Shown here: positions 1 to 7,810 of the stretch, in pieces
Layout of the letters: every line of letters begins with the position of its first letter
Position numbering within the stretch: position 1 is the first letter of the stretch
Source of the DNA: Nocardia amamiensis
Lineage (GTDB): Bacteria > Actinomycetota > Actinomycetes > Mycobacteriales > Mycobacteriaceae
Assembly (NCBI RefSeq): GCF_015477605.1
Contig: NZ_JADLQX010000039.1
Coordinates: forward strand, 1-59,188
Length of the DNA: 59,188 bases
Reading direction: 5' to 3'
Notes under the pieces: model-generated
Seen by the model: only the letters and a program-made list of their open reading frames with translations
What the model was told of the DNA's origin: nothing
Database searches by the model: none
Made by a program: the position numbers and the translations under genes

Positions 1-65
1 ACCGCCCCCAACTCCACGCGATCCGACAACCCGGTCCAAGGATGCATGCCCGATACAAGATCACA

Positions 66-407
66 TCACCAACATGTGTCACCACGACCGCGACGAACCA
101 CTTGCCTTGTCAAGCAACGGCATTGGCACACGGCGTGGTGGTGGTTGTCTCCGACGCGCGTCTCGTAGCGCGCCACGGAGCCCATCGGCTGGATGCGCCG
201 GACCAGTCCGGCGGCGGTCAGCGCGCGCAGCACGTCGTACACGGCCTGGTGGGACACGGCACCGAGAGTCTCGCGCACCTGAGCGAGGATCGAGTCCGTG
301 TCGGAGTGCGGATGGTCGTGCACCGCGGTCAGCACCGCCAACCGTGGTGCCGTCACTCGCAGGGCCGCCCCGCGCAGCATGCGCTCGAAGTCCGAAGTCG
401 TGGGCAC
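66..407 (-). CDS. Fur-family metalloregulator, C-terminally truncated
   Basis: The 113-residue product has the winged-helix DNA-binding half of a FurA-like repressor (MLRGAALRVTAPRLAVL, recognition region VSHQAVYDVLRAL, then GSVARYETRVGDNHHH). Fur proteins normally run to about 145 residues, with CxxC zinc sites and a dimerisation domain after the HHH cluster. Here the reading diverges right after HHHAVC and stops 20 residues later, and neither other frame restores the missing domain. The GTG start at 407 gives the usual MPTTSDFERML-type N-terminus. No katG is visible because the gene points off the left edge. It probably still binds DNA poorly or not at all. Confidence 0.7.
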   Translation of the reverse strand: MPTTSDFERMLRGAALRVTAPRLAVLTAVHDHPHSDTDSILAQVRETLGAVSHQAVYDVLRALTAAGLVRRIQPMGSVARYETRVGDNHHHAVCQCRCLTRQVVRRGRGDTCW

Positions 408-471
408 AGTCGTAGTGTGCCGCCTTTTCTGGAATCGATCAAGTCTCTGCACAAATGCAATCTTGCAAATG

Positions 472-502
472 TTGACATCGCCTGCTGTTGACAACATATG
501 AT
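472..502 (+). promoter_or_regulatory. Possible rightward promoter with repeated TGTTGACA
   Basis: TGTTGACA occurs twice, at 470-477 and 486-493, in the divergent region between the Fur gene and the gene at 611. TTGACA at 472-477 followed by TATGAT at 497-502 is a plausible but wide-spaced (19 bp) promoter. The surrounding AT-rich stretch could also hold a Fur operator. Weak call. Confidence 0.3.
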
Positions 503-610
503 GTCAGAACTCCGCGCAGCCTGATCAACTCGATGCAGACGTCATCGCGAGAGCTGTGGGCATGCAGGCGCTTGAACCGATTCAGCAACGACCGTGGCAA
601 GGGAGTAAGG

Positions 611-937
611 GTGAGGGCGAAACCACCCGCGCTGGGATATCTCCGCAAGGATGTGTCCGGCGTGTCCCAGACCTGGGATGAGGCGCAGCTACAGAGCTTG
701 GCGAAGCGGCTGGGCTACGAGTTGTCCAAAACCGTGACCTTCGGCGCCGCCACCGACGAGCCGGTGGGCCGATTGATCGACGTCGTCCGAACCTGCGCGG
801 TGGATGCGGTCATTTCACCAGGGCTGCACCACTTCGACGGGGCGGTACCCGAGGAACTGGTGGAGGTGTGCGACCTGATCACCGTGGCACCGCAGCAGAC
901 CTTCTCGCGAACGGTCCTGAAGAAGCTCTGGGCCTAG
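611..937 (+). CDS. Conserved hypothetical protein
   Basis: The 108-residue protein opens ALGYLRKDVSG and continues with alternating strands and helices (SLAKRLGYELSKTV, RLIDVVRTCAVDAVISPGLHHF, ELVEVCDLITVAPQQTFSR). It recalls a family of small nocardial proteins that look like the N-terminal fold of serine resolvases without a catalytic serine; that resemblance is from memory. The GTG at 611 follows AAGGGAG and begins the conserved part, so it is preferred over the upstream ATG at 488. It is divergent from the truncated Fur gene. Function unknown. Confidence 0.6.
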   Translation: MRAKPPALGYLRKDVSGVSQTWDEAQLQSLAKRLGYELSKTVTFGAATDEPVGRLIDVVRTCAVDAVISPGLHHFDGAVPEELVEVCDLITVAPQQTFSRTVLKKLWA

Positions 938-1107
938 GTCGCATTCCCTGCCGCACGCCGCGCGGTCGACCTGGAATTCCTTGTACCGCAGGGCCTTCCG
1001 CTCTGGACCAAGTGTGACCACAGACCTGCACCGCGTTGCGCCGACATGGAGCACGCCACGATCACGCGGTCGCTCATTTTGCGCTCCAGACCTGACGGAC
1101 AATCAGG

Positions 1108-1464
1108 TCAATCGTCGATAAGGGGATGCTCCTCACCCCATTTGAGCATCGCGTACAAGACGTCGCTGAGGCTCTCGCCCTCCTCGGTGAGCTGGTAGAC
1201 GACGCGGGGCGGCACCTCGGCGTACACGGTCCGGGTAAGGATCCGCTGGTGTTCCAGTGCACGCAGGCGATCGGTGAGGGTCTTGGCGCTGGGGGAGCCC
1301 AGGGCGGTACGCAGGTCGCCGAAGCGTTTCGGGCCGGAGAGCAACTCCCGGACGATCAGCGTCGTCCACTTCCCGTCGAGGACCTTCAGCGTGCGCTCGA
1401 CGCCGCACCCGCGCGGTGCGCAATCGAGCAGCCGTTCGACCTGCACATCCCCAATAGTTTCCAT
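1108..1464 (-). CDS. HxlR-family transcriptional regulator
   Basis: The 118-residue protein has the HxlR/MarR-like winged helix: the N-terminal CxxxxxxxVL segment (RGCGVERTLKVLDGKWTTLIVRELL), the GPKRFGDLR turn, a recognition helix SAKTLTDRLRALE and the beta-wing PPRVVYQLTEEG. HxlR proteins bind DNA as dimers and often control a divergent oxidoreductase gene, sometimes sensing electrophiles through the N-terminal Cys. The divergent NmrA-like gene, 36 bp away, is the obvious target. The ATG at 1464 begins the conserved METIGDV region; a longer reading to 1650 would overlap the NmrA gene and is not needed. Confidence 0.85.
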   Translation of the reverse strand: METIGDVQVERLLDCAPRGCGVERTLKVLDGKWTTLIVRELLSGPKRFGDLRTALGSPSAKTLTDRLRALEHQRILTRTVYAEVPPRVVYQLTEEGESLSDVLYAMLKWGEEHPLIDD

Positions 1465-1470
1465 CCTGAC

Positions 1471-1476
1471 ACTATA
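1471..1476 (-). promoter_or_regulatory. Leaderless -10 hexamer of the HxlR gene
   Basis: TATAGT on the minus strand ends 6 nt before the ATG at 1464, the spacing of an actinobacterial leaderless transcript starting on the A of ATG. No Shine-Dalgarno sequence precedes this ATG, which fits. Confidence 0.5.
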
Positions 1477-1500
1477 TAACTTTCTGGGTATTGGTTCACT

Positions 1501-2418
1501 GTGAAAACTAATGTCGCTGGCATGAAGAAACAAACCGTGATCGTTCATGGCGCGACTGGCGAACAAGGAGCCGCTATCGTCCGTGGCCTCCTGAGCGCGG
1601 GACACCGCGTGCGGGGCATCGTCCGCCGCGTCTCCGGCTCCCGGCTGCACCCGGATGCCGAGCCGGTTCAGGCGGACCTACTCGAACCCGGATCGCTCGC
1701 CGCGGCGTATTCCGGCACCGACGCCGTAATCGTCCAGTTGCCACTGGTTTTCGCCGCCGAACCGGCTATCCGGCAGGCCGAAGCGGTGCTGGCCGGGCTC
1801 CGGGACGCGGGGGTGCGGCGGGCGGTCTTCAATACGGGCACGATGCTGCCGACCGCGCCCGTGGGGGTGCCCTTCGTGGATGCCCGCGTACTGGTGTCGG
1901 CCGAACTGCGCCACAGCGTCGAGGTAGCGACCGTCGTCGGGCCCGCCCGCACCTACATGGACAACCTCGCCGCCCCCTGGTCCGCTCCACTGGTACGTGC
2001 CGGCGAGGTCGCCTACCCGCTTCCGCGCGACCTGCCCGTCCCGTGGGTCGCGCTGGACGACCTGGGGACCGCCGTCGCCGCCCTGGTCACCTCGACAGCT
2101 CCTGCGCCATTCCAGATCGTGGCGGGTCCGCAGGCCCTGACCGGAGACCAGATCGCCACCGAGCTCGCCGCGGTCCTGGGTCACCCCGTGCGGTGGAACG
2201 CCATAACTCCCGCCGCCTATCAGGAGATGCTGGCCCCGCATCTAGGGGCCGAGGTCGCCGAGGGTGTCGCCGCGGCATACACACCACCGCCCCCGGGAAC
2301 GCCTCCGCCTCCGCAACCCGACCCCTCGGTGGTGACGACCGGCGCGACCACGCTGCGGGACTGGGCGGCGCGCCAGACCTGGCCCGCTTACGCCGCAAGG
2401 CCCGTTCTTCGTCCTTGA
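1501..2418 (+). CDS. NmrA-like NAD(P)-binding protein (atypical SDR)
   Basis: The 305-residue protein starts with a beta-alpha-beta nucleotide-binding fold, VIVHGATGEQGAAIVRGLL (GxxGxxG), followed by an acidic loop and DAVIVQLP. There is no SDR YxxxK catalytic pair, as expected for NmrA/HSCARG-type proteins that sense the NAD(P)/NAD(P)H ratio or reduce quinones. A proline-rich stretch, TPPPPGTPPPPQP, lies near residue 265. It is divergent from the HxlR gene, a common regulator/redox-enzyme pairing. The GTG at 1501 and an ATG at 1522 are both possible starts; neither has a clear ribosome-binding site. Confidence 0.8.
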   Translation: MKTNVAGMKKQTVIVHGATGEQGAAIVRGLLSAGHRVRGIVRRVSGSRLHPDAEPVQADLLEPGSLAAAYSGTDAVIVQLPLVFAAEPAIRQAEAVLAGLRDAGVRRAVFNTGTMLPTAPVGVPFVDARVLVSAELRHSVEVATVVGPARTYMDNLAAPWSAPLVRAGEVAYPLPRDLPVPWVALDDLGTAVAALVTSTAPAPFQIVAGPQALTGDQIATELAAVLGHPVRWNAITPAAYQEMLAPHLGAEVAEGVAAAYTPPPPGTPPPPQPDPSVVTTGATTLRDWAARQTWPAYAARPVLRP

Positions 2419-2448
2419 CCCGGGAATAAGGGCTGGTCCGAGAATTGT

Positions 2449-2481
2449 GTGGCCCGCCCGCCGCCGCGGCGGGCGGGCCAC
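2449..2481 (+). terminator. Perfect 16-bp GC-only hairpin
   Basis: Two 16-nt arms, GTGGCCCGCCCGCCGC and its exact complement, are separated by one base. It lies 30 bp after the NmrA-like gene. There is no T-tract, as is usual for actinobacterial terminators. The remaining bases up to 2782 show no gene. Confidence 0.6.
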
Positions 2482-2782
2482 TTCCCCGTTGCCGAGCGAA
2501 CGCCGCCACGTTCACCGGGCACGGCCATCGTACGCAATGGCGAGGCCGAATTGGGGAAGGCACGCAAGATACCGCGGGTCGATCCGATCGCGTTCGGCCG
2601 CAACTCGATCCACCTGCGCATCGAGACCGGCGTGTTGCCATCCGCTCTCGGCGTGTCGAGTTCGGGACCATGCCGTTATAGCCTGGCCCTCGACTGTTCA
2701 GGCCTTTGTCAACGTCGCGGAGTTTGATCGGGTTATGGGGTAGCTGAAATGCGGCTGCCGGAGGGGTGATTGGGGCCCGACC

Positions 2783-3886
2783 ATGGACAAGCGCAACGAG
2801 GTTGGTGATCGGGGGCACGACCCGGACGATCATAAGTATCGGATGCGGATCAGCCGGTTGGCCATCGACAAGCTCGGAATAAAACTCTACGACCGGGTTT
2901 CGGCGGTGCTCGCAGAATTGATCGCCAATTCCTACGACGCCGATGCCACGCTGGTGGAGGTGTCGCTTCCGTGGGGTGTGACGTTGGCGGGCACGGTTCG
3001 TGCCGCGGAGGAACCGCAGTACGAGATCGCGGTCACCGACAACGGCCACGGTATGACCGCAGCGGAGGTGAACGAGCATTATCTGATGGTCGGTTCCGAC
3101 CGCCGGATGCGGATGGGCTCGGATTTGTCACGCGAGCAGAAGCGCCCTGTGATGGGCCGCAAGGGCATCGGAAAGCTGGCCGCCTTCGGCATCTGCCGGA
3201 CAATCGAGGTGATTACGGCGGGCGGCGGCGCCGCGGACCGGACATCGCACGGTTGGCCGGTGTCGCATATCGTGATGGATCTGCACGATATGCTGTCGGA
3301 CACCGAACGCGACTACTATCCGGCGGTCGGTGCACGGGACGGAACTTTCGCTCCGCATCGCGGCACCACAGTGATCCTGCGGGATTTCTTCCGCAAGCGG
3401 GTGAATTCCGGTCCTGAACTGAACCGGCAGTTGGCGGCCAGGTTCGGGATCGAGCGTCCGGACGGGCGCGTAGAGGTCCGCAACAGCGCTGTCGCGGATT
3501 CGGCGGAGAGTTTCATCCTGAGCGATCTTCCGATCGACGTGATGGAGGAAACCAGGATCGACGTGCGGAACCGACCGGTCGACGTCGGGCACCAGTTCCT
3601 TCCGGTCGCGGGATGGGTCGCCTACTCCAAGCAGCCGGTGATCGACGCCGCACGTATCCTCGTCGCGCACAAGGACCGGGCCGCACTGGAAGATCACGCC
3701 CATGTCGAGAGCATCGTGCGCCCTGCCTCGTTGTCGTCGCTGGACAGCGACACTCGCATCGATCGCCACACCTGGCGGGAATTGCTGGACTCGACATTAC
3801 GGGCGCACCGCGACTTCCTCGAACGTGTCTACGCGATGCGCGGCGAGGAGGACGATACCCAGACGAGTGGAGCCCGAGCCGGTTGA
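2783..3886 (+). CDS. GHKL-type ATP-binding protein (HATPase_c_3), short form
   Basis: This is a Bergerat-fold ATPase of the Hsp90/MutL/gyrase-B type. The N-box is AELIANSYDADA (Glu45, Asn49), the G1 box is TDNGHGM (Asp86-Gly90) and the G2 lid is RPVMGRKGIGKLAAFGI (about 121-137). The RKGIGK form is typical of stand-alone bacterial ATP-binding proteins that are often 600 residues or longer. Here the protein is 367 residues. The middle domain is recognisable (WVAYSKQP near 280), but the usual C-terminal region is replaced by about 80 unmatched residues ending TQTSGARAG. Substrate and partner are unknown; it stands alone between non-coding stretches. It may be a minimal form or a decayed copy. 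Confidence 0.7.
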   Translation: MDKRNEVGDRGHDPDDHKYRMRISRLAIDKLGIKLYDRVSAVLAELIANSYDADATLVEVSLPWGVTLAGTVRAAEEPQYEIAVTDNGHGMTAAEVNEHYLMVGSDRRMRMGSDLSREQKRPVMGRKGIGKLAAFGICRTIEVITAGGGAADRTSHGWPVSHIVMDLHDMLSDTERDYYPAVGARDGTFAPHRGTTVILRDFFRKRVNSGPELNRQLAARFGIERPDGRVEVRNSAVADSAESFILSDLPIDVMEETRIDVRNRPVDVGHQFLPVAGWVAYSKQPVIDAARILVAHKDRAALEDHAHVESIVRPASLSSLDSDTRIDRHTWRELLDSTLRAHRDFLERVYAMRGEEDDTQTSGARAG

Positions 3887-4224
3887 CACCGAACAGTGTC
3901 CGGGACGTGTCAGCACTATGGGGCCGGGTATGTGGCGTCCCCGGCCCCGCTCGGTCAGCTCGCGCTGCCGCTTCCGGCTTGGAGCACGGCTGTCAAGAGG
4001 TCGGCGAGAACGGTGAGGATTTCCACAATTACTCCATTTTGTCCGGAAACAGGAAAGCCAGGAGTCTGTACGCCGCGGTTGTACCTCGCGTGAACGCAAC
4101 TTGAACAATAAGAGTCGAATTCGACGGGCTGCAGATCGAATTTTGTCGATCGCGGCCGCAATTCCGCGATAGCGACGGGGAATTCGCCGCGTGCGTCAGG
4201 ATCGGCGTGCCGTAGCCGGCCACA
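3887..4224. other. Non-coding stretch between convergent genes
   Basis: About 340 bp with no supported gene. The only structure noticed is a 12-bp palindrome GTCGAATTCGAC at 4114-4125. Base composition is lower in GC than the flanking genes, suggesting old non-coding or decayed sequence. Confidence 0.4.
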
Positions 4225-5298
4225 TCATTTTCCATGGCGCTGGTCGACCGGATCTCGGCCGCCGACGCCGGAGGTGAACTCGCGCCATCGCCATGGTCCG
4301 CCGGCATCGGCGGCCAGCGGTGGGGTGTCTTCTCCTGCCCCCGCGCGCAAACCGGCGAGCAACTCTTGCAACGCTTCGACCGCGGTGTAGCGCGGCGTCC
4401 ACCCCAGCTCGGCCCGGGCCCGTCCGGTGTCCAAGATCGGTAGACGCATTACCGCGTCGAACAACGCCGGCGCCGCAGGCAGCAACCGCGCGTGCCATCC
4501 CACAGCGAGCATTCCGCGCATCAACGGAGGCGGCACCGACACCGCGCGGGCGTCGAACAGCTCGGCCAAGCGCGATCGGTCGAGCACCGGTTCCGCGGCC
4601 AGATTGAACGGACCATGGGCGTCGGTCGTGACTGCGCGCGCATAGGCGCGGCCGATATCGTGGCTGTGCGCCGCCTGGAACCGCAGGCCGCGCGGAATCG
4701 GCAAGATCGGAGTGAGTCCGGGCCGAACAAGAGGATTCGGCAGCAATGGACCAGCAAACAGTCGGCGCTGCTGACTGGCAGTTTCCCGTCGGAAAATGAA
4801 CGCTGGTCGCATCCGAACTGTTCGGCGATCCGGGTACTCGGCCTCGAATCGATCCAGCAAACGCTCGACATAGGCTTTCTCACGCATATAAGCCGCAGGA
4901 GGCCACCCGTCGGTGGGCCAGCTCTCCGGCACCGGCTCGTCATCGCGGCAAGGGGAGTAGGCACCGACCGACGAGGCGTACACCAAGGCGGGCACCTGCG
5001 CCGCCGCTACCGCTCGCAGCACGCGTTCCGTGCCGCCGACATTCGCACGCCAGGTGACCATGGGCTGATGTGTGGGCTGGAACAGCCATGCCAGGTGAAC
5101 CACCACGTCGGCGCCGTGGAAGTGGGATTCCAGGTCGTCGGTGCGCACATCCGCGCGCACCCATTCGACGCCGTCGCGAATTTTACCCGGCACGCGCCGC
5201 GCGATCCCCACGATCGAGCCGACCCCCGCTTCGTCCGACAAAGCCTCCAGAACGCTGGTTCCGACGTTCCCGGTGGCACCGACGACGACAACTCGCAT
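4225..5298 (-). CDS. NAD-dependent epimerase/dehydratase (extended SDR)
   Basis: The 357-residue protein begins MRVVVVGATGNVG with the extended-SDR motif GxxGxxG (Gly7-Gly13). It has DVVVHLAWLFQPTH, the Ser in YASSVGAYS (about 109-111) and the catalytic pair Tyr137-x3-Lys141 (YMREK). It would bind NAD(P) and oxidise, epimerise or dehydrate a sugar nucleotide or other alcohol; the C-terminal substrate half gives no clear identity. The ATG at 5298 has AAGGAG seven bases upstream and is preferred over an in-frame start at 5313. The small gene at 5469 is divergent. Confidence 0.85.
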   Translation of the reverse strand: MRVVVVGATGNVGTSVLEALSDEAGVGSIVGIARRVPGKIRDGVEWVRADVRTDDLESHFHGADVVVHLAWLFQPTHQPMVTWRANVGGTERVLRAVAAAQVPALVYASSVGAYSPCRDDEPVPESWPTDGWPPAAYMREKAYVERLLDRFEAEYPDRRTVRMRPAFIFRRETASQQRRLFAGPLLPNPLVRPGLTPILPIPRGLRFQAAHSHDIGRAYARAVTTDAHGPFNLAAEPVLDRSRLAELFDARAVSVPPPLMRGMLAVGWHARLLPAAPALFDAVMRLPILDTGRARAELGWTPRYTAVEALQELLAGLRAGAGEDTPPLAADAGGPWRWREFTSGVGGRDPVDQRHGK

Positions 5299-5468
5299 TG
5301 TCCGCTCCTTCACTCGGCGGCGGGATCTGTAAGCGACTTACCCCAGGTCTCGGCAACGACACCCGAGCCATTCGGTCGGTGGCTCATCGTCAGCTGCCGG
5401 TATCGCTGCGTCACCGATGGCAATCGGGGTACGCCTCCGAATAGGGAGTTACCGAGCCAGGAGGAGCT

Positions 5469-5666
5469 ATGGAACGCGGAAGCAGCAAACACGGTCCGCA
5501 ACGTGACGACGAACTGGCCCGCGAGTTGGAGGGCACTTTGCGCGGCAACCGGTCCAGCCGGGCGGAGGAATGGCGCGAGCCGGAGCCGCCGGCCGATGAC
5601 GACACGCTCATCAACGAACGAGTACAACGAACGGAACGTCCGCCGGAGACCGTCGAGCCGGAATGA
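5469..5666 (+). CDS. Small acidic hypothetical protein
   Basis: The 65-residue, highly charged protein has the order SKHGPQRDDELARELE, SSRAEEWREPEPPADDD. That pattern matches a family of short actinobacterial proteins of unknown function that I recognise by the KHGP...AEEWREPEPPADDD signature. It has no membrane segment and is probably largely disordered. A strong AGGAGG lies directly upstream of the ATG. It is shorter than relatives I recall, which run on to about 90 residues, so the C-terminus may have been lost. Confidence 0.65.
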   Translation: MERGSSKHGPQRDDELARELEGTLRGNRSSRAEEWREPEPPADDDTLINERVQRTERPPETVEPE

Positions 5667-5688
5667 CGCCCGCGAGGTCGAGCGGTGG

Positions 5689-6039
5689 TCAGGACTCAGC
5701 CGAGTCGAGCCGCGAGCCGGGATCGCCGAAAGTGGCGGCGGACAACTGGTCGATCTTCCGCTCGATCCGCTCGATGTCCGCCGCGTCCGCCCGGAAGAGA
5801 AGGTGTTTCGCGCCGAGCAGCAGGATCGCTTGGAAGACGAGTTGCAGCCATTCGCTCTGCCAGTTCTCGAATGTGCTGGCGAAAAAGTGCGCCCAGAATC
5901 CCGGCCACTCGAAGGGCTGCCCATGGACCTGCTGAAGGCGGTGATAGTCGTTGAATTGGCTGACGAACTGTCCGATCCATGAACCCGCGAAGAGCAGAAC
6001 CAGCAGGTAGACCGCTCCCCAGCGTCGCAAATGAGACAT
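5689..6039 (-). CDS. Small membrane protein, DUF6766-like
   Basis: The 116-residue protein has one clear hydrophobic segment near the N-terminus (AVYLLVLLFAGSWIGQFV) and a second at LQLVFQAILLLGAKHLLF. Between them is the family-like stretch HGQPFEWPGFWAHFFASTFENWQSEW. Relatives I recall as DUF6766 have an additional N-terminal helix pair; this copy starts later. The C-terminal tail IERIERKIDQLSA is helical and probably cytoplasmic. The ATG at 6039 is chosen because the longer upstream reading is low-complexity; no good ribosome-binding site is visible. Function unknown. Confidence 0.6.
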   Translation of the reverse strand: MSHLRRWGAVYLLVLLFAGSWIGQFVSQFNDYHRLQQVHGQPFEWPGFWAHFFASTFENWQSEWLQLVFQAILLLGAKHLLFRADAADIERIERKIDQLSAATFGDPGSRLDSAES

Positions 6040-6201
6040 ACGCCAGCGATACCCAGGGGGAGTCGCCACATGCCGCTGTATCGGTCGTTGCGGCGGGTGA
6101 CTTATTCGGTGCGGAACCGCGCATCCACCGCCACGTCCGGACACCGCTGCCCGAGCGGATGGCATCGCAGGACCGAACCACCCGCCGTGGGCAGCGACTG
6201 A

Positions 6202-6444
6202 TCAGATGCCCGACTTCGCGAGGCGCGCGGCCAGCAGTTCCTTGCCTAGGCGCCCACCTTTTCGGCTATCGGCCTGCGCTTTGCGGAAGAACTCCACGAG
6301 CTCGCTGTCTCCGTCGCGTTCCGCATCCTGGATGAACGTGTCCAGACGCAACGCGTTCTCCAGGGACGCCTCGACGAACCAGATCAGGTTGTAGTCCTTG
6401 TCGCGAGTCCCGGTGATGGTCCCGGTTTCTCTCTGCTCGGCCAT
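6202..6444 (-). CDS. Small hypothetical protein
   Basis: The 80-residue protein reads MAEQRETGTITGTRDKDYNL, then WFVEASLENALRLDTFIQDA and EFFRKAQADSRKGG. It is a charged, soluble, mostly helical small protein of a kind common in actinomycetes and of unknown role. The ATG at 6444 has GAGGAG five bases upstream; the in-frame GTG at 6450 overlaps that site and is less likely. Upstream lies a predicted leftward promoter built on operator copy A1 (6616-6644), so this gene may belong to the 22-bp operator regulon. Confidence 0.6.
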   Translation of the reverse strand: MAEQRETGTITGTRDKDYNLIWFVEASLENALRLDTFIQDAERDGDSELVEFFRKAQADSRKGGRLGKELLAARLAKSGI

Positions 6445-6615
6445 ATCCACTCCTCACCTCGTCGGCTTGCATATCCGCTCGATCGCCTACCCCGGCTGAC
6501 GGCGACCAAACCGTCGCCGGCCCTGGGGACATGCGCAGCGCGGGATTGCTGCACGGTCGCCCTGCTCACCCGCAGGTGACCTTGCGGCCGGTCGCCATCG
6601 TGGCGGCGGCCGCGA

Positions 6616-6644
6616 ACCGTAGGTGAAATCGAGTCCGGTTTCAA
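6616..6644 (-). promoter_or_regulatory. 22-bp operator copy A1 with leftward promoter
   Basis: The palindrome covers 6623-6644. Read leftwards, its half-sites are TTGAAACCGGA and GTGAAATCGAG. TTGAAA acts as the -35, and TACGGT (6616-6621) follows the palindrome after one base, giving a 17-bp spacer. The layout is identical to copies B, C and D. Confidence 0.6.
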
Positions 6645-6665
6645 GGACTTGACGTAGATCACAAT

Positions 6666-6687
6666 TTGAGGTTGAGTTCAGTTTCAA
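6666..6687. promoter_or_regulatory. 22-bp operator copy A2
   Basis: Half-sites are TTGAGGTTGAG and, on the other strand, TTGAAACTGAA. The centre is 43 bp (about four helical turns) from copy A1. A TTGACG at 6649-6654 between the copies could be a -35 for the rightward gene at 6893. No -10 follows this copy with the usual spacing. The rest of the gap 6445-6892 shows no gene. Confidence 0.55.
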
Positions 6688-6892
6688 TCGCGGCCCCGAC
6701 CTCGGTCGGAGCCCGAATCCGAACCATGACATCACGACTCGAGGAGCCGCATGGCGTCACAGATCGGCCTATGCATCGTGACGGCGAGATGTTCGGGGTA
6801 TCGCGCTCGCCCCGGTCATCGCGTGCCCGACCGCCGGGGGAGTGGCCGAGGTGCGTGATTTCTCCGCCGCAGTGGAATTCGAAGGAGCGACC

Positions 6893-7777
6893 ATGCCCAA
6901 AGTTTCGCCGGAGACGGCTCGGCACACCTTCCGTGCTCTCGAACCGATTCACGGGATGATCTACTTCAGCCCGTACGGGCAAGAGTGCTATGCCGAAATC
7001 GGCTTGAAACAGCGTGGCATGACATACTTCGCACCGCGTTCGGCGCCGATGGGACCGGTCCCCGCGGAAGTCACGATCGCGACGTTCTTCAATTTCAATC
7101 CTGTGGCTGTCCATGCGGCGCTGCCCGCGGCCTGGCAAATCGCGAGCCCTGCTGATGTTCTCGCAGCGAGGTACGAGGCCGCCGACCGGTCGCTGCGCCG
7201 AGCATGGGGCGAGGACGTCGACAGCGGAGCGGTTCGCGAGGCTGCCGACCTTGCGCGCCGTGCCGCGGAACGCGCATGCGAGCGGCCGCAAGGACGTCCG
7301 CTCTTCGCCGGACACGCGCAACTGCCGTGGCCGAGCACTCCACACATGGTCCTGTGGCACGCGCAGACCTTGCTGCGCGAGTTCCGCGGAGACGGCCACG
7401 TCGCGCTGCTCTTCACCGAAGGTCTCGACGGCCTCGAGGCGCTGATCACACACAGCGCGACCGGGATCATCAGCCCGGAAGTCCTCCGCGTGACCCGGTA
7501 CTGGAGTGAACAGGAGTGGGCTGCGGGAGTCGAGCGGTTGCGTTCTCGCGGATGGCTTCTCGATGGCCCCGGCCTCGCCCTCAGCGCGGAGGGGAGCCGG
7601 CGCAGGCAATCGATCGAACTCCGGACCGACGAGCTCGCCGTGTACCCGTACGAAGAACTCGGCGAGGAGGGATGTTCGCGTCTGCGCGAGCTGGGTCTGC
7701 CCCTGACGAAGGCGGTTGTGCAAGCTGATCTGGGTTTCCCGGCCGAGCTGGTCGCACGGCACACGCGTGCCCAGTGA
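6893..7777 (+). CDS. SCO6745-family protein
   Basis: The 294-residue protein shows features of the actinobacterial SCO6745 family: RALEPIHGMIYFSP near the start, ERGMTYFAPRSAPMGPVP-like QRGMTYFAPRSAPMGPV, a FFNFNP segment, the helix-rich WQIASPADVLAARYEAADRSLRRAWG, and HMVLWHAQTLLREFRGDGHVALL. The C-terminal third resembles a winged helix (VERLRSRGWLLDGPGLALSAEG). Biochemical function is not established to my knowledge. AAGGAG precedes the ATG at 6893; the longer reading from 6842 lacks such a site. It leads a probable operon with the alpha/beta hydrolase 33 bp downstream, beneath operators A1/A2. Confidence 0.75.
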   Translation: MPKVSPETARHTFRALEPIHGMIYFSPYGQECYAEIGLKQRGMTYFAPRSAPMGPVPAEVTIATFFNFNPVAVHAALPAAWQIASPADVLAARYEAADRSLRRAWGEDVDSGAVREAADLARRAAERACERPQGRPLFAGHAQLPWPSTPHMVLWHAQTLLREFRGDGHVALLFTEGLDGLEALITHSATGIISPEVLRVTRYWSEQEWAAGVERLRSRGWLLDGPGLALSAEGSRRRQSIELRTDELAVYPYEELGEEGCSRLRELGLPLTKAVVQADLGFPAELVARHTRAQ

Positions 7778-7810
7778 CCGATGTGCCGAGACGTGGCAAA
7801 GGAAATGCGG

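Noticed and set aside
4492..5982. 496-codon forward open frame across the SDR gene and small genes
   Set aside because: It crosses several real genes on both strands and has no recognisable domain.
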